DNA of 64,000 nt from Chryseobacterium gotjawalense (lineage in GTDB: Bacteria > Bacteroidota > Bacteroidia > Flavobacteriales > Weeksellaceae): the NCBI RefSeq assembly GCF_030012525.1, contig NZ_CP124855.1:2852001-2916000 (forward strand). Direction: 5' to 3'. Position numbers and translations under genes: made by a program. Shown here in pieces: positions 28,110-39,550 of this stretch. Position 1 is the stretch's first letter. The number at the start of each line of letters is the position of its first letter. Below the pieces are notes generated by a model. The model had not been told where the DNA came from. It searched no databases and saw nothing but the letters and a program-made list of their open reading frames with translations.

Positions 28110-28475
28110 ATGTCAGATTTAAAAAACTTAGCGGAAACGCTTGTAAACTTAACCGTTAAAGACGTAAATGAATTAGCTACTATCCTTAAAGATGAGTACG
28201 GAATCGAACCAGCTGCTGTAGCTGTAGCTGCTGTTGCAGGTGCAGGTGAAGCTGTTGAAGAAAAAACAGAATTCGATGTAATCCTTAAAGCTGCAGGTGC
28301 TTCTAAATTAGCAGTAGTAAAATTAGTTAAAGATTTAACTGGTGCAGGTCTTAAAGAAGCTAAAGATATGGTAGATTCAGCTCCGACTGCAATCAAAGAA
28401 GGTATCTCTAAAGACGAAGCTGAAGCTTTGAAAAAACAATTAGAAGAAGCTGGTGCTGAAGTAGAATTGAAATAA
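28110..28475 (+). CDS. rplL: 50S ribosomal protein L7/L12
   Basis: The 121-aa stalk protein has an N-terminal dimerisation helix region, an Ala/Val/Gly-rich hinge ([18 protein letters not shown]) and the factor-binding C-terminal domain ([20 protein letters not shown]). It recruits elongation factors. A terminator 20 bp after the stop separates it from rpoB. Confidence 0.99.
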   Translation: MSDLKNLAETLVNLTVKDVNELATILKDEYGIEPAAVAVAAVAGAGEAVEEKTEFDVILKAAGASKLAVVKLVKDLTGAGLKEAKDMVDSAPTAIKEGISKDEAEALKKQLEEAGAEVELK

Positions 28476-28494
28476 TTCTTCCTCAACCTTATAA

Positions 28495-28528
28495 TAAAGC
28501 CGTTTCCTTTTGGAACCGGCTTTTTTTG
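28495..28528 (+). terminator. Intrinsic terminator after rplL
   Basis: AAAGCCGTTTCC and GGAACCGGCTTT pair with a TTTT loop and one mismatch, followed by a T run. Confidence 0.85.
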
Positions 28529-28792
28529 TTGTGTTCTTAAAGCGGATGATGGTAAGTAATGCTTTGATCGGTAGATTCTTTGCTTGTTTTGTCTTTTTTA
28601 AAGGTTTTTTTGGATATTGCTACAGAAAAGTAAAGGATCGTTCCATTGGAGGTGGTACATTAATTCTGAGAAGGCACCGAAAAGACCTTTTTTGAAAGTA
28701 TGTTAATAAGGCCTCTGCCAAAAGGCTTGCTGTTTTTAACGGCTCAAAATGGACTTTCTGGAAACCCTAAAAAACGAGCAGTCAATTGCTTA
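28529..28792. other. Gene-free stretch between two terminators, possible small transcript
   Basis: No convincing protein gene: short frames at 28510 and 28700 have poor codon use and no recognisable sequence. The stretch is bounded by the rplL terminator and a second terminator at 28793-28826, so it could be an untranslated RNA or just read-through insulation. Confidence 0.35.
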
Positions 28793-28826
28793 AGTCACTC
28801 CGTGGAGTGGCTTTTTTATTTGTTGA
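28793..28826 (+). terminator. Second terminator ahead of rpoB
   Basis: AGTCACTC and GGAGTGGCT pair around a short CGTG loop, followed by six T. It lies just upstream of the rpoB promoter. Confidence 0.7.
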
Positions 28827-28850
28827 TTCCAGATATTATATGTAACTTTG
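28819..28850 (+). promoter_or_regulatory. Promoter of rpoBC
   Basis: TAACTTTG (28843-28850) is a perfect -7 box; TTTG at 28819 (20 bp spacing) or TTG at 28823 (17 bp) can serve as -33. Transcription would start near 28857, leaving a ~358-nt leader. Confidence 0.7.
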
Positions 28851-28856
28851 CACTCA

Positions 28857-29214
28857 ATTTTGGCGCATATAATTGTTTACTTGACTTTAAAATATTGAAT
28901 ATCAACTCTTTCATCGATTGAAAGGGATTTCGTGTTTATAGCTATGTCAAACAAAAGTTACCGCCAAAATTACAGTGAAAATATTTTGCACTACGTCGTG
29001 AAAAGATATACCGATGTTGCAGTTAGGTTTAGATAAAAGACTGATAGGTAATCGATCAGAGACTTATAATAAGAATTATTCGGATAACTGCGCCAAAGTT
29101 TTCTATATCATTTTCTTGTTGAATTTGTCGCTAATCACCAATCTTTTCGTTTCCTGTTTAAACCTGATATTTTGAAAACAAAATATTTTTTAACCCTCAT
29201 TCTTTAATTTTTTT
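28857..29214 (+). promoter_or_regulatory. Long structured 5' leader of rpoB, possible attenuator
   Basis: The leader begins ATTTTGGCGCA (28857-28867). This can pair with CGCCAAAAT at 28962-28970 or with TGCGCCAAA at 29089-29097, each as nine perfect base pairs, but not with both at once. The first target lies inside a 30-codon ORF (28944-29036), at codons 7-9. This arrangement looks like a translation-sensitive switch. No known riboswitch or protein-binding motif is recognised, and the role is inference. Confidence 0.4.
28944..29036 (+). CDS. Possible 30-aa leader peptide in the rpoB leader
   Basis: An ATG-started 30-codon frame beginning MSNKSYRQNYSEN and ending TDVAVRFR. No Shine-Dalgarno sequence is seen, but few genes in this genome have one. 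Its first four residues (MSNK) are also those of RpoC. Coding status is unproven; it is listed because it overlaps one of two competing stems. Confidence 0.25.
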   Translation: MSNKSYRQNYSENILHYVVKRYTDVAVRFR

Positions 29215-32200
29215 ATGAGTAAATCTAAAGCAGTCGCTAAAACTCAGGCCAATGAAAGAATCAATTTCTCCGAAGCAAAAGGAAAAATTGTGACCCCTGA
29301 CTTTTTGGACATTCAGATCCAATCTTTCAAAGAATTTTTCCAGTTGGATACCCTTCCGGAGCAGAGACTCAAAGAATCTTTGTACAAAACCTTTGAAGAG
29401 AACTTCCCAATTACCGATTCTAGAAACAATTTCGTTTTAGAATTTTTGGATTATTTGGTAGATTCACCCCGATACTCGAGAGACGAGTGTGTAGAAAGAG
29501 GTTTAACCTATTCGGTTCCTCTTAAAGCCAGACTAAAATTGTATTGTACCGACCCGGAACACGAAGATTTCCAAACCGTAGTACAAGACGTTTATTTAGG
29601 GCCAGTTCCTTATATGACGCCGTCTGGATCATTTATTATTAATGGCGCTGAGCGGGTTATCGTAACCCAGTTGCACCGTTCACCAGGGGTTTTCTTTGGT
29701 CAAACGTATCACGCCAACGGAACCAAACTGTACTATTCCCGTATTATTCCTTTTAAAGGATCCTGGATGGAATTTACAACCGACATTAATAATGTAATGT
29801 TCGCGTATATCGACCGTAAGAAAAAATTACCATTAACAACTTTGTTAAGAGCTATCGGATACGAATCCGATAAAGACATTTTACAGATTTTCGACCTTGC
29901 CGAAGAAGTGAAAGTTTCTAAAGCAGCGTTGAAAAAAGTAGAAGGAAGAGTTCTTGCAGCGAGAGTTTTGAACACCTGGTTCGAAGATTTCGTTGATGAG
30001 GATACCGGTGAAGTCGTTTCTATCGAAAGAAATGAAATCATCCTTGATAGAGAAACCGTTCTTGAAAAAGAACATGTTGAAATGATTATCGATTCCGGTG
30101 TGAAATCAATTTTGATTCACAAGGAAAATGCTAATGAATTCTCGATCATCCAGAATACATTACAAAAAGACCCTACCAACTCAGAAAAAGAAGCGGTAGA
30201 GTATATTTACCGTCAGTTGCGTAATGCAGATCCGCCCGATGAAGAAACAGCACGTGGAATTATTGAAAAATTATTCTTCTCTGAGCAACGTTATTCATTA
30301 GGTGAAGTTGGCCGTTACCGACTGAACAAAAAATTAGGATTAAATATTCCTGAAAAAACTGAAGTTTTAACCAAAGATGATATCATCGCGATCGTAAGAC
30401 ATTTGATCCAGTTGGTAAATTCTAAAGCGGAAGTTGATGATATTGACCACTTGTCAAACAGAAGAATTAAAACTGTTGGTGAGCAATTATCAGGACAGTT
30501 CGGGGTAGGTCTTTCGAGAATCGCCAGAACAATCCGCGAGCGTATGAACGTTAGAGATAACGAAATCTTTACGCCAATTGATTTGGTTAATGCGAAAACT
30601 TTAACCTCAGTGATCAACTCGTTCTTCGGAACCAACCAGTTGTCTCAGTTCATGGACCAAACCAACCCGCTATCAGAAATCACGCACAAGCGTAGACTTT
30701 CTGCCCTGGGACCTGGTGGTTTATCAAGAGAGAGAGCAGGTTTCGAGGTACGTGACGTTCACCATACGCACTACGGTCGTATTTGTCCGATTGAAACTCC
30801 AGAGGGACCAAACATTGGTTTGATTTCTTCTTTAGGAATTTATGCAAAAATCAATACTTTAGGTTTCATCGAAACTCCATATAGAAAAGTAGAAAACGGT
30901 AAAGTTGATTTAAAAGGAACTCAGATTTATTTAAATGCTGAAGATGAAGAAGACAGAGTAATTGCTCAGGCAAATATCGAAATGAAGGACGACGGTACCA
31001 TCCTTACAGACAGAGTTATCGCTCGTTTGGATGGTGATTATCCAGTTGTAGAGCCTCAGCAGGTAGATTTGATTGATGTTGCACCAAATCAGATTTCCGG
31101 TATTTCTGCTTCATTGATTCCTTTCCTGGAGCATGATGATGCGAATAGAGCATTGATGGGATCGAATATGATGCGTCAGGCAGTTCCATTATTGAAACCG
31201 GAAGCACCAATCGTAGGTACAGGTTTAGAAAAACAGGTAGCGAGTGACTCCAGAGTCTTGATTAATGCTGAAGGAACTGGAATCGTAGAATATGTTGATG
31301 CTGATAAAATCACCATTAAATATGATAGAACTGATGACCAGAATTTAGTTTCTTTCGATTCAGGGACAAAAACTTATAAATTAACCAAATTCCGTAAAAC
31401 CAACCAGAGTACCACGATTACTTTGAGACCAAACGTAAGAGTAGGTGACAAAGTAGAAAAAGGTCAGGTTCTTTGCGACGGTTATGCAACTGAAAACGGT
31501 GAATTGGCAATCGGTAGAAACCTTACTGTAGCATTTATGCCATGGAAAGGATACAACTTTGAGGATGCGATCGTAATTAACGAAAAAGTAGTTCGTGAGG
31601 ACTGGTTTACTTCAATTCACGTTGATGAATATACGCTTGAAGTTCGTGATACCAAATTGGGTATGGAAGAATTGACTGCAGATATTCCTAACGTTTCTGA
31701 AGAAGCAACCAAAGACTTAGACGAAAACGGTATGATTAGAATCGGTGCTGATGTGAAGCCTGGTGATATCATGATTGGTAAGATTACGCCAAAAGGAGAA
31801 TCAGATCCAACACCGGAAGAGAAATTATTGAGAGCAATTTTCGGTGACAAAGCCGGAGACGTAAAAGATGCTTCGTTAAAAGCAGATTCTTCATTAAGAG
31901 GAGTTGTTATTAACAAGAAATTATTCTCAAGAAATATCAAAGACAAAAAGAAAAGATCCGAAGAGAAATTAAAACTTGAAGAAATCGAAAACACGTACAA
32001 AGCGAAATTCGACGAACTAAGAGGAACACTTCTTGAAAAATTAGGAACTTTAGTAAACGGTAAAACTTCTCAGGGAGTGAACAACGACTTGGCTGAAGAA
32101 ATTATTGGCAAAGGCGTGAAGTTTACAACAAAACTTCTTCAGTCTGTAGAAGATTATGTAAATGTAAGCGGTGCTGATTGGACTGTTGATGCTGAACGTA

Positions 32201-33042
32201 ATGAATTGGTTAAGCAGTTAATTCATAACTACAAAATCAAATACAACGACCTGAACGGTGTTAAAAACCGTGAGAAATTTGCAATCTCTATTGGAGACGA
32301 ACTTCCTGCAGGTATCATCAAATTAGCGAAAGTTTATGTTGCTAAAAAACGTAAACTGAACGTAGGTGATAAAATGGCGGGACGTCACGGTAACAAAGGG
32401 ATCGTTTCAAGAATCGTTCGTGAAGAAGACATGCCGTTCTTAGAAGACGGAACTCCGGTAGATATCGTATTGAATCCACTTGGGGTACCTTCCCGTATGA
32501 ACATCGGTCAGATTTACGAAACCGTTTTAGGTTGGGCTGGACAAAAATTAGGGTTGAAATTTGCAACTCCAATTTTCGACGGTGCAAGTTTAGAGCAGAT
32601 TACCGAATATACAGAACAGGCAGGTTTACCAAAATATGGTAGTACTTATCTATATGACGGTGGAACAGGTGAAAGATTCGCACAGCCAGCAACGGTTGGA
32701 ATCATTTACATGTTGAAACTGGGGCACATGGTAGATGACAAAATGCACGCACGTTCAATCGGACCATATTCATTGATTACGCAGCAGCCGTTAGGAGGTA
32801 AAGCGCAATTCGGTGGACAAAGATTCGGAGAGATGGAGGTTTGGGCATTGGAAGCATTTGGTGCTTCGAATATCCTTAGAGAAATCTTGACCGTGAAGTC
32901 AGATGATGTGATTGGTAGAGCAAAAACTTACGAAGCGATTGCGAAAGGAGAAGCAATGCCTGAACCAGGTATTCCGGAATCTTTCAATGTATTACTTCAT
33001 GAGTTGAAAGGTCTTGGTCTTGATGTAAGACTGGAAGAATAG
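29215..33042 (+). CDS. rpoB: RNA polymerase subunit beta
   Basis: The 1275-aa catalytic subunit. The rifampicin pocket region reads [20 protein letters not shown] then [13 protein letters not shown], with the Asp, His and Ser positions in their sensitive form. Other core motifs include [46 protein letters not shown] and the C-terminal clamp region [18 protein letters not shown]. It has its own promoter with a long leader and is 84 bp before rpoC. Not fused to rpoC. Confidence 0.99.
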   Translation: MSKSKAVAKTQANERINFSEAKGKIVTPDFLDIQIQSFKEFFQLDTLPEQRLKESLYKTFEENFPITDSRNNFVLEFLDYLVDSPRYSRDECVERGLTYSVPLKARLKLYCTDPEHEDFQTVVQDVYLGPVPYMTPSGSFIINGAERVIVTQLHRSPGVFFGQTYHANGTKLYYSRIIPFKGSWMEFTTDINNVMFAYIDRKKKLPLTTLLRAIGYESDKDILQIFDLAEEVKVSKAALKKVEGRVLAARVLNTWFEDFVDEDTGEVVSIERNEIILDRETVLEKEHVEMIIDSGVKSILIHKENANEFSIIQNTLQKDPTNSEKEAVEYIYRQLRNADPPDEETARGIIEKLFFSEQRYSLGEVGRYRLNKKLGLNIPEKTEVLTKDDIIAIVRHLIQLVNSKAEVDDIDHLSNRRIKTVGEQLSGQFGVGLSRIARTIRERMNVRDNEIFTPIDLVNAKTLTSVINSFFGTNQLSQFMDQTNPLSEITHKRRLSALGPGGLSRERAGFEVRDVHHTHYGRICPIETPEGPNIGLISSLGIYAKINTLGFIETPYRKVENGKVDLKGTQIYLNAEDEEDRVIAQANIEMKDDGTILTDRVIARLDGDYPVVEPQQVDLIDVAPNQISGISASLIPFLEHDDANRALMGSNMMRQAVPLLKPEAPIVGTGLEKQVASDSRVLINAEGTGIVEYVDADKITIKYDRTDDQNLVSFDSGTKTYKLTKFRKTNQSTTITLRPNVRVGDKVEKGQVLCDGYATENGELAIGRNLTVAFMPWKGYNFEDAIVINEKVVREDWFTSIHVDEYTLEVRDTKLGMEELTADIPNVSEEATKDLDENGMIRIGADVKPGDIMIGKITPKGESDPTPEEKLLRAIFGDKAGDVKDASLKADSSLRGVVINKKLFSRNIKDKKKRSEEKLKLEEIENTYKAKFDELRGTLLEKLGTLVNGKTSQGVNNDLAEEIIGKGVKFTTKLLQSVEDYVNVSGADWTVDAERNELVKQLIHNYKIKYNDLNGVKNREKFAISIGDELPAGIIKLAKVYVAKKRKLNVGDKMAGRHGNKGIVSRIVREEDMPFLEDGTPVDIVLNPLGVPSRMNIGQIYETVLGWAGQKLGLKFATPIFDGASLEQITEYTEQAGLPKYGSTYLYDGGTGERFAQPATVGIIYMLKLGHMVDDKMHARSIGPYSLITQQPLGGKAQFGGQRFGEMEVWALEAFGASNILREILTVKSDDVIGRAKTYEAIAKGEAMPEPGIPESFNVLLHELKGLGLDVRLEE

Positions 33043-33126
33043 AATAGAGACTTTTAGACGTGAGATTAGAGATTTTTATAGTCTCTATTCTCCACTCTCT
33101 CAATCTTTTAATCTAAATTTAAACAA

Positions 33127-36100
33127 ATGTCAAACAAAAATAATACAAGTAATTTTAGTAAAATTACAATTGGTCTTTCTTCACCGGAATCTATTTTACA
33201 GGATTCACGAGGCGAAGTTTTAAAGCCCGAAACAATTAACTACCGTACGCACAAGCCGGAAAGAGATGGTCTTTTTTGCGAAAAAATATTCGGTCCTGTA
33301 AAGGATTATGAATGTGCCTGTGGGAAATACAAAAGAATCCGATACAAAGGAATCGTTTGTGACCGTTGTGGAGTAGAGGTTACTGAGAAAAAAGTACGTA
33401 GAGAAAGAATCGGGCATATCGGTCTGGTTGTTCCTGTGGCTCACATCTGGTACTTCCGTTCTTTACCAAATAAAATCGGGTATCTTTTAGGATTGCCGTC
33501 TAAGAAATTAGACATGATCATCTATTACGAAAGATATGTAGTGATTCAGCAAGGTATTGCTAAAAGAGCAGATGGTGCTGATTTCGACGATAAAGAATTC
33601 TTAACAGAGGAAGAATATTTAGATATTCTGGAAACTCTTCCTGCGGACAATCAATATCTTGATGATGCTGATCCGAACAAATTCATCGCCAAAATGGGTG
33701 CTGAAGCGGTTGAGCAATTATTAAGCAGAATTGATCTTGATACCTTATCATTCGACCTGCGTCACAAAGCGCACAACGAATCTTCAAAACAAAGAAGAAC
33801 AGAAGCATTAAAAAGACTGAACGTTGTAGAAGCGATCAGAGGAGCAAATACCAGAATGGTTAACCGTCCGGAATGGATGATTATGAGAGTGCTTCCGGTA
33901 ATTCCACCAGAATTGAGACCTTTGGTTCCATTGGATGGTGGTCGTTTTGCGACTTCGGATTTAAATGACCTTTACAGAAGAGTAATCATTAGAAATAACC
34001 GTTTAAAAAGACTTTTGGAAATTAAAGCTCCGGAAGTAATCCTTAGAAACGAAAAAAGAATGTTACAGGAATCTGTAGATTCGTTATTCGATAACACCAG
34101 AAAATCTTCTGCAGTAAAATCGGAATCCAACAGACCATTGAAATCACTTTCTGATTCATTGAAAGGTAAACAAGGTCGTTTCCGTCAAAACTTACTGGGG
34201 AAACGTGTGGATTATTCTGCCCGTTCCGTAATCGTCGTTGGACCAAACTTGAAACTTCACGAATGTGGAATTCCAAAAGATATGGCAGCGGAATTATACA
34301 AACCGTTCATCATCAGAAAACTGATTGAAAGAGGAATTGTAAAAACCGTAAAATCAGCAAAAAGAATCATCGACAGAAAAGAGCCGGTTGTTTATGACAT
34401 CCTGGAAGGAATCATCAAAGGTCACCCGGTTCTTTTGAACAGAGCGCCTACTTTGCACAGACTGGGTATTCAGGCATTCCAGCCGAAAATGATCGAAGGA
34501 AAAGCAATCCAGCTTCACCCATTGTGTACCACTGCATTTAATGCGGATTTCGATGGTGACCAGATGGCGGTGCATTTACCTTTAGGTCCTGAAGCGATTT
34601 TAGAAGCCCAACTTCTGATGTTAGGTTCTCAGAATATCCTGAACCCTGCAAATGGTTCTCCGATTACCGTACCTTCTCAGGATATGGTTTTGGGTCTGTA
34701 TTATATGACCAAAGAATTAGCATCAACGGATGATATGAAAGTATTGGGTGAAGGCCTGGCTTTCTATTCTCCACAAGAAGTAGAAATTGCTTATGCAGAA
34801 GGAAAAGTTTCCCTGAATGCAAAAGTTAGATGTAGAGTTCCTGTAAAAGAAGAAGGAGAATTAGTTACCCGATTGGTAGAAACAACTGCTGGTAGAGTAC
34901 TATTTAATCAAATTGTTCCTGAAGGGGTAGGATTTGTTAACGAACTTCTAACCAAAAAATCATTGAGAAATGTTATTGGTAGAATTTTAGCAGATACCGA
35001 TTTCCCGACGACGGTAACCTTCCTGGATGATATGAAAGACTTGGGTTATTCTCACGCATTCCGTGGAGGATTATCCTTTAGTTTAGGGGATATTGTAATT
35101 CCTGCAGAAAAGAAAGACATGATCGCAACGGCTGTAGAAACAGTAGATGAGATCAAGGCTAACTATAACATGGGATTGATCACCGATACAGAGCGTTACA
35201 ACCAGGTAATTGATGTTTGGACTAATACCAATGCAGGATTAACTGAAATGATTATGAGCAGAATGAAAGTCGACCAAGGTGGATTCAATTCTGTATACAT
35301 GATGCTTGATTCCGGAGCAAGGGGTTCCAAAGAGCAGATCCGTCAGCTTTCAGGAATGAGGGGATTGATGGCAAAACCACAAAAAGCCGGTTCATCTGGA
35401 GCAGAGATTATTGAAAACCCGATTGTAGCGAACTTTAAAGAAGGTTTATCCATCTTAGAGTACTTTATCTCTACTCACGGTGCCCGTAAAGGTCTTGCGG
35501 ATACCGCACTGAAAACTGCCGATGCTGGTTACTTGACCAGAAGATTGGTAGATGTTGCACAGGATGTGATCATTACTGAAAACGACTGTGGAACTTTAAG
35601 AGGAACAGAAATTACACCACTTAAGAAAAATGATGAGATCGTTGAACGTATTTCTGAAAGAGTCTTAGGTAGAGTTTCTTTACATAATGTTTACGATCCA
35701 GAAACCGATGAGGTGATCGTTGAAGCAGATCAACTGATCAATGAGGCTTATGCGAAAGCAATTGAAGCAGCTGGAATTGACAGTGTAGAAGTTCGTTCTC
35801 CATTAACTTGTGAAGCGAAAAAAGGAATCTGTGCAGCATGTTACGGTCGTAACTTAGCAACAGGTAAACCTATTCACATGGGTGAAGCAGTAGGAGTTAT
35901 CGCAGCACAATCCATCGGTGAACCGGGAACTCAGTTAACATTGAGAACCTTCCACCAAGGGGGAACTGCAGGAAATATTTCTGAGAATCCATCAATCGTT
36001 GCAAGACGTGATGGTATCGTAGAAATGGATGAAATCAGAACGGTAACTTCAGAAAACGAAGCCGGTAAAAAAGCGGAAATCGTAGTTTCCCGTTCAACGG

Positions 36101-37392
36101 AATTCCGTTTGGTAGCAGACAATGCTGCAAGAACGCCGTTAATGGTTGCCAACATTCCTTATGGATCTGAATTGGCTGTAAAACCGGGTGATAAAGTACT
36201 AAAAGGAGATCTGATCTGTAAGTGGGATCCGTATAATGCGGTAATCATCGCTGAATCTGCAGGTAAGATTGAATACGAAGATATTATCCAAGGGGTTTCA
36301 TTCTCACTGGAGATTGATGAGCAGACCGGTTTCGAAGAGAAAGTAATTTCTGAATCCCGAAACAAGAAAGCAGTACCAACCTTGAAAGTTGTGGATTCTA
36401 AAGGAGTGGAGCAAAAAGCATACAACTTACCGGTAGGAGCACACATCATGGTAAACGATGGTGAGAAAATTAAGTCTGGTAAAGTAATGATCAAGATCCC
36501 AAGAAAATCTGCCAAATCTGGAGATATTACAGGGGGTCTACCGAGAGTTACCGAATTGTTCGAAGCGAGAAATCCTTCAAACCCAGCGGTAGTTACAGAA
36601 ATCGACGGAGTTGTATCTTACGGTAAAATCAAAAGAGGTAACCGTGAGTTGATCGTAGAAGCAAAAACTGGAGAAATCACTAAATATTTAGTAAAATTAT
36701 CCAACCAGATTTTGGTTCAGGAAAATGACTTCGTAAGAGCTGGATCACCACTTTCGAACGGATCTACCACACCGGATGACATCTTGAAAATCAAAGGACC
36801 AACTGCCGTACAGGAATATTTGGTGAATGAAATTCAGGAAGTATATCGTCTGCAAGGGGTGAAAATCGATGATAAACACTTTGAAATTATTGTGCGTCAG
36901 ATGATGACCAAAGTTTCAATTGTAGATGGTGGAGATACTCAGTTCTTAGAAGGAGCACTGGAACACAAATATGATTTCTTATTAGAAAACAACAGAGTGT
37001 TCGGTCTGAAAGTAGTAACAGAAGCCGGTGATTCGAAAGAATTCAAACCAGGTCAAATGATTACCACCAAAGAATTAAGAGACGAGAATTCTAAACTGAG
37101 ACGCGAGGACCAGGCTTTAGTAGAAGTTCGTGACGCACTTCCTGCAACCGCAACACCGGTATTGCAAGGAATTACAAGAGCGGCGCTACAAACCAAATCA
37201 TTCATGTCTGCAGCCTCTTTCCAGGAAACGACGAAAGTATTGAACGAAGCAGCAGTTTCAGGAAAAGTAGATTACCTGAGCGGTCTGAAAGAAAACGTAA
37301 TTGTAGGACACAGAATTCCTGCAGGTACTGGACTGAAAGACTATCAAAACGTGATCGTGGGTTCTAAAAAAGAATTCGAAGATATCAACTAA
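33127..37392 (+). CDS. rpoC: RNA polymerase subunit beta'
   Basis: The 1421-aa subunit carries the active-site [15 protein letters not shown] (three Mg-binding Asp), the N-terminal zinc ribbon [20 protein letters not shown], the second zinc site ([21 protein letters not shown]) and the trigger loop/bridge helix region ([25 protein letters not shown]). Transcribed with rpoB. Confidence 0.99.
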   Translation: MSNKNNTSNFSKITIGLSSPESILQDSRGEVLKPETINYRTHKPERDGLFCEKIFGPVKDYECACGKYKRIRYKGIVCDRCGVEVTEKKVRRERIGHIGLVVPVAHIWYFRSLPNKIGYLLGLPSKKLDMIIYYERYVVIQQGIAKRADGADFDDKEFLTEEEYLDILETLPADNQYLDDADPNKFIAKMGAEAVEQLLSRIDLDTLSFDLRHKAHNESSKQRRTEALKRLNVVEAIRGANTRMVNRPEWMIMRVLPVIPPELRPLVPLDGGRFATSDLNDLYRRVIIRNNRLKRLLEIKAPEVILRNEKRMLQESVDSLFDNTRKSSAVKSESNRPLKSLSDSLKGKQGRFRQNLLGKRVDYSARSVIVVGPNLKLHECGIPKDMAAELYKPFIIRKLIERGIVKTVKSAKRIIDRKEPVVYDILEGIIKGHPVLLNRAPTLHRLGIQAFQPKMIEGKAIQLHPLCTTAFNADFDGDQMAVHLPLGPEAILEAQLLMLGSQNILNPANGSPITVPSQDMVLGLYYMTKELASTDDMKVLGEGLAFYSPQEVEIAYAEGKVSLNAKVRCRVPVKEEGELVTRLVETTAGRVLFNQIVPEGVGFVNELLTKKSLRNVIGRILADTDFPTTVTFLDDMKDLGYSHAFRGGLSFSLGDIVIPAEKKDMIATAVETVDEIKANYNMGLITDTERYNQVIDVWTNTNAGLTEMIMSRMKVDQGGFNSVYMMLDSGARGSKEQIRQLSGMRGLMAKPQKAGSSGAEIIENPIVANFKEGLSILEYFISTHGARKGLADTALKTADAGYLTRRLVDVAQDVIITENDCGTLRGTEITPLKKNDEIVERISERVLGRVSLHNVYDPETDEVIVEADQLINEAYAKAIEAAGIDSVEVRSPLTCEAKKGICAACYGRNLATGKPIHMGEAVGVIAAQSIGEPGTQLTLRTFHQGGTAGNISENPSIVARRDGIVEMDEIRTVTSENEAGKKAEIVVSRSTEFRLVADNAARTPLMVANIPYGSELAVKPGDKVLKGDLICKWDPYNAVIIAESAGKIEYEDIIQGVSFSLEIDEQTGFEEKVISESRNKKAVPTLKVVDSKGVEQKAYNLPVGAHIMVNDGEKIKSGKVMIKIPRKSAKSGDITGGLPRVTELFEARNPSNPAVVTEIDGVVSYGKIKRGNRELIVEAKTGEITKYLVKLSNQILVQENDFVRAGSPLSNGSTTPDDILKIKGPTAVQEYLVNEIQEVYRLQGVKIDDKHFEIIVRQMMTKVSIVDGGDTQFLEGALEHKYDFLLENNRVFGLKVVTEAGDSKEFKPGQMITTKELRDENSKLRREDQALVEVRDALPATATPVLQGITRAALQTKSFMSAASFQETTKVLNEAAVSGKVDYLSGLKENVIVGHRIPAGTGLKDYQNVIVGSKKEFEDIN

Positions 37393-37476
37393 ATATTTTA
37401 ATTTTAGATTGCGGATATAAGTTTAAATAATTTATATTCGTAGTCTATAATTTTTAACTTATAATCAAAATTTAAA

Positions 37477-37788
37477 ATGGACAACAATCAAAATCAAAAT
37501 CAAGATCCAAACAACATTAACATTCAGTTAAACGAGATGATTGCTCAGGGAGTTTACTGTAACTTAGCTTTAGTAAACCATTCTCCATCAGAATTCGTAG
37601 TAGATTTCATCCAAATGATGCCGGGAGTTCAGCAGGCGAACGTAAGATCAAGAGTAATCTTGGCTCCGCTTCACGCAAAGAGAGTATTAACTGCTCTTCA
37701 GCAAAACATCACGAACTACGAACAACAATTCGGCGAAATCAAAGAAGTTGAACCTTTCGTATTAGGACAAAACAACGTACAGGCTTAA
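37477..37788 (+). CDS. DUF3467 family protein
   Basis: The 103-aa protein starts with an Asn/Gln-rich run (MDNNQNQNQDPNNINIQL) and continues with YCNLALVNHSPSEFVVDFIQ and VILAPLHAKRVLTALQQNI, the DUF3467 signature. This family follows rpoC in many Bacteroidetes. Its function is not established. It is 84 bp after rpoC and closed by a terminator, so it is probably the last gene of the rpoBC transcript. Confidence 0.9.
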   Translation: MDNNQNQNQDPNNINIQLNEMIAQGVYCNLALVNHSPSEFVVDFIQMMPGVQQANVRSRVILAPLHAKRVLTALQQNITNYEQQFGEIKEVEPFVLGQNNVQA

Positions 37789-37810
37789 TTAGCAGAACGT
37801 TTTTAAATAT

Positions 37811-37845
37811 AAATCCCGATTCATTCATTTGAATCGGGATTTTCA
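37811..37845 (+). terminator. Intrinsic terminator after the rpoBC-DUF3467 operon
   Basis: AAATCCCGATTCA and TGAATCGGGATTT form a perfect 13-bp stem with a short loop. Confidence 0.85.
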
Positions 37846-37950
37846 ATTTTAATGTTAAATAGCAAGTTTCTACCATTCTAAAAAACGGCAAAGTTTTTGG
37901 AACAACGGTTTGAAACCTCTATCTTCAGCGAAAATATTTCAGTCTCAGCC

Positions 37951-38451
37951 ATGAAAAATTCAATCTTACTTTTTCTATGTATTTTCTTTGGAAATAGCAT
38001 TATCCCGGCCTCTTTCCTACCTCCACCAATTAATCAGCTTATTCTAAAAGTAAAAGTGATCGGTGTAAAAGACGGCGATACGGTTGAGGTTTTGTATTAC
38101 CAACTTCCCATTGTCATTCGGCTCGAACATATCGATGCACCCGAAAAGAAACAGGCGTTCGGGACTGTTTCAAAACAGAAACTTTCAGACTTGTGTTTCG
38201 GAAAAAATGTGACCATCATCAGCAAAGGAAAAAAAGGAAACTACGATGGACGCGGCCGTATGATCGCTGAAATTTATGTTGACGATAAAATCTGCGCCAA
38301 CAAAGAAATGGTGAAATCAGGTTTAGCCTGGCATTATAAAAAATATTCCAAAAGTGAGGAATATGCGCAGTTGGAAAATGCTGCAAGAAAAAATAGAGTA
38401 GGCATGTGGTCTGACAAACTTCCCGTTGCTCCGTGGGATTTTAGAAAATAG
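37951..38451 (+). CDS. Exported thermonuclease (SNase-like)
   Basis: A staphylococcal-nuclease fold protein that would cut DNA/RNA in a Ca-dependent way outside the cytoplasm. The ATG at 37951 gives a signal peptide (MKNSILLFLCIFFGNSIIPA) and 166 aa; the longer frame starts at a TTG (37897) with no signal. VIGVKDGDTVEVLYY, IRLEHIDAPEKKQAF and GRGRMIAEIYVD carry the SNase catalytic Arg/Glu/Arg and metal-binding Asp positions. It ends with RVGMWSDKLPVAPWDFR, typical of TNase-like proteins in Bacteroidetes. Monocistronic. Confidence 0.9.
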   Translation: MKNSILLFLCIFFGNSIIPASFLPPPINQLILKVKVIGVKDGDTVEVLYYQLPIVIRLEHIDAPEKKQAFGTVSKQKLSDLCFGKNVTIISKGKKGNYDGRGRMIAEIYVDDKICANKEMVKSGLAWHYKKYSKSEEYAQLENAARKNRVGMWSDKLPVAPWDFRK

Positions 38452-38559
38452 TTTATGGATAAATAGATCGGATTGGAATCTTTTTCTCTTTTTCCCTTTG
38501 CAAACTTTTGAGTTGTAAAGTGATTACTGAAGGACAAAAATTCAAAAAAACATATTTTT

Positions 38560-38691
38560 AACCGCAAAAGAGGCAAAAGTACAATCTAAAGATCTTCAAT
38601 GGTGTAAAAAAGTGAAATGCTTATCCATACTATATAGCACACCATTGAATTATTTAAAGCATTGTCTTTTCTTTTGTCACTTTTGCGGTCG
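38560..38691. repeat. MITE-like palindromic element with ACCGCAAAAG ends
   Basis: The left end ACCGCAAAAGAGGCAAAAG is matched at the right end by its inverse with 17 of 19 identical. A second nested inverted pair, TTCAATGGTGT (38595) and ACACCATTGAA (38639), lies inside. About 132 bp, no ORF. The ends resemble those of the repeat at 60029. It fills most of the 338-bp gap between the nuclease and hydrolase genes. Confidence 0.65.
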
Positions 38692-38789
38692 AAATTTTTT
38701 GTCATGTACTCCATATAGAGAGTATAAAACTTTTGAGCCTTTTGAGGTTTATAAAAAAAATAGCCCTTAACTTTGTAAAAAATAAATCA

Positions 38790-39428
38790 ATGTTGCAAAT
38801 CAAATCCTTTGTTTTTAATCCTTTTTCACAGAATACCTATGTCGTTTTTAATGAAGATAAAGAGGCTTACATCATCGATCCTGGAAATTTTTCTGATGAG
38901 GAAACCGGTGTTTTAGAAAAATTCATCTCCGACAATCAGCTGATAGTTCAGCATATTCTTTTAACTCATGCTCATATCGATCATGTTTTGGGTCTGCAGA
39001 AAGCATTTGACAAATACAGTGTTCCTGTTCTGGTGCATCCACTTGAACAGGAAATGCTGGATCGCAATCCTATAGACGCAAACAGGTTTGGCTTTTTCTT
39101 TAAAGCTTTTGAAGGAAAGATTTCTTATGTCAAAGAAGACGAAATCCTCAGTTTAGGAAAAGATGAATTTAAAATTATTCATGTTCCCGGACATTCACCA
39201 GGGAGTATCGCTTTTTATAATGAAACTCAGAAATTCATGATTTCGGGCGATGTTTTATTTGAAGGAAGCATCGGAAGAACCGATTTGTACAAAGGCGATC
39301 ACGACCAACTTATTACCAATATCAAGTCGAAACTTTTTGTTCTTGATGAAGAAACAAAAGTGTACAGCGGCCACGGAAATCCCACCACAATCGGATTTGA
39401 GAAAAATTATAGTCCTTATTTCAGATAA
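38790..39428 (+). CDS. MBL-fold metallo-hydrolase (glyoxalase II-like)
   Basis: The 212-aa protein (ATG at 38790; a TTG at 38733 would add 19 residues) has the metallo-beta-lactamase fold: LTHAHIDHVLG (HxHxDH), HVPGHSPGSIAFY, ISGDVLFEGSIGRTDL and YSGHGNPTTIG supply the dinuclear metal ligands. Family members hydrolyse thioesters such as S-lactoylglutathione, or other substrates; the substrate here is unknown. A TAACTTTG box at 38768-38775 is close upstream. Followed by a terminator. Confidence 0.88.
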   Translation: MLQIKSFVFNPFSQNTYVVFNEDKEAYIIDPGNFSDEETGVLEKFISDNQLIVQHILLTHAHIDHVLGLQKAFDKYSVPVLVHPLEQEMLDRNPIDANRFGFFFKAFEGKISYVKEDEILSLGKDEFKIIHVPGHSPGSIAFYNETQKFMISGDVLFEGSIGRTDLYKGDHDQLITNIKSKLFVLDEETKVYSGHGNPTTIGFEKNYSPYFR

Positions 39429-39473
39429 AATTTTGTCAAAAATTTTACCCTTGACAAAGTGCAAAATAAACAG

Positions 39474-39508
39474 AAAAGACAAGAACCGGAATTCTTGTCT
39501 TTTTTCTT
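39474..39508 (+). terminator. Intrinsic terminator after the MBL hydrolase
   Basis: AAAAGACAAGAA and TTCTTGTCTTTT form a perfect 12-bp stem followed by T-rich sequence; it may act on both strands between convergent genes. Confidence 0.85.
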
Positions 39509-39550
39509 TTTTCTATCAGCGAAGCGGTCTGTTATCTTTTAGCGGATCAT

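Noticed and set aside
28094..28486. 130-aa open frame antisense to rplL
   Set aside because: Shadow of a highly biased ribosomal gene; no recognisable protein or promoter.
28510..28921. Two short plus-strand frames between rplL and rpoB
   Set aside because: They cross a terminator or promoter, have poor codon use and no recognisable motif.
31617..32000. 127-aa open frame antisense to rpoB
   Set aside because: Ser-rich translation typical of the reverse strand of a real gene; rpoB is certain here.
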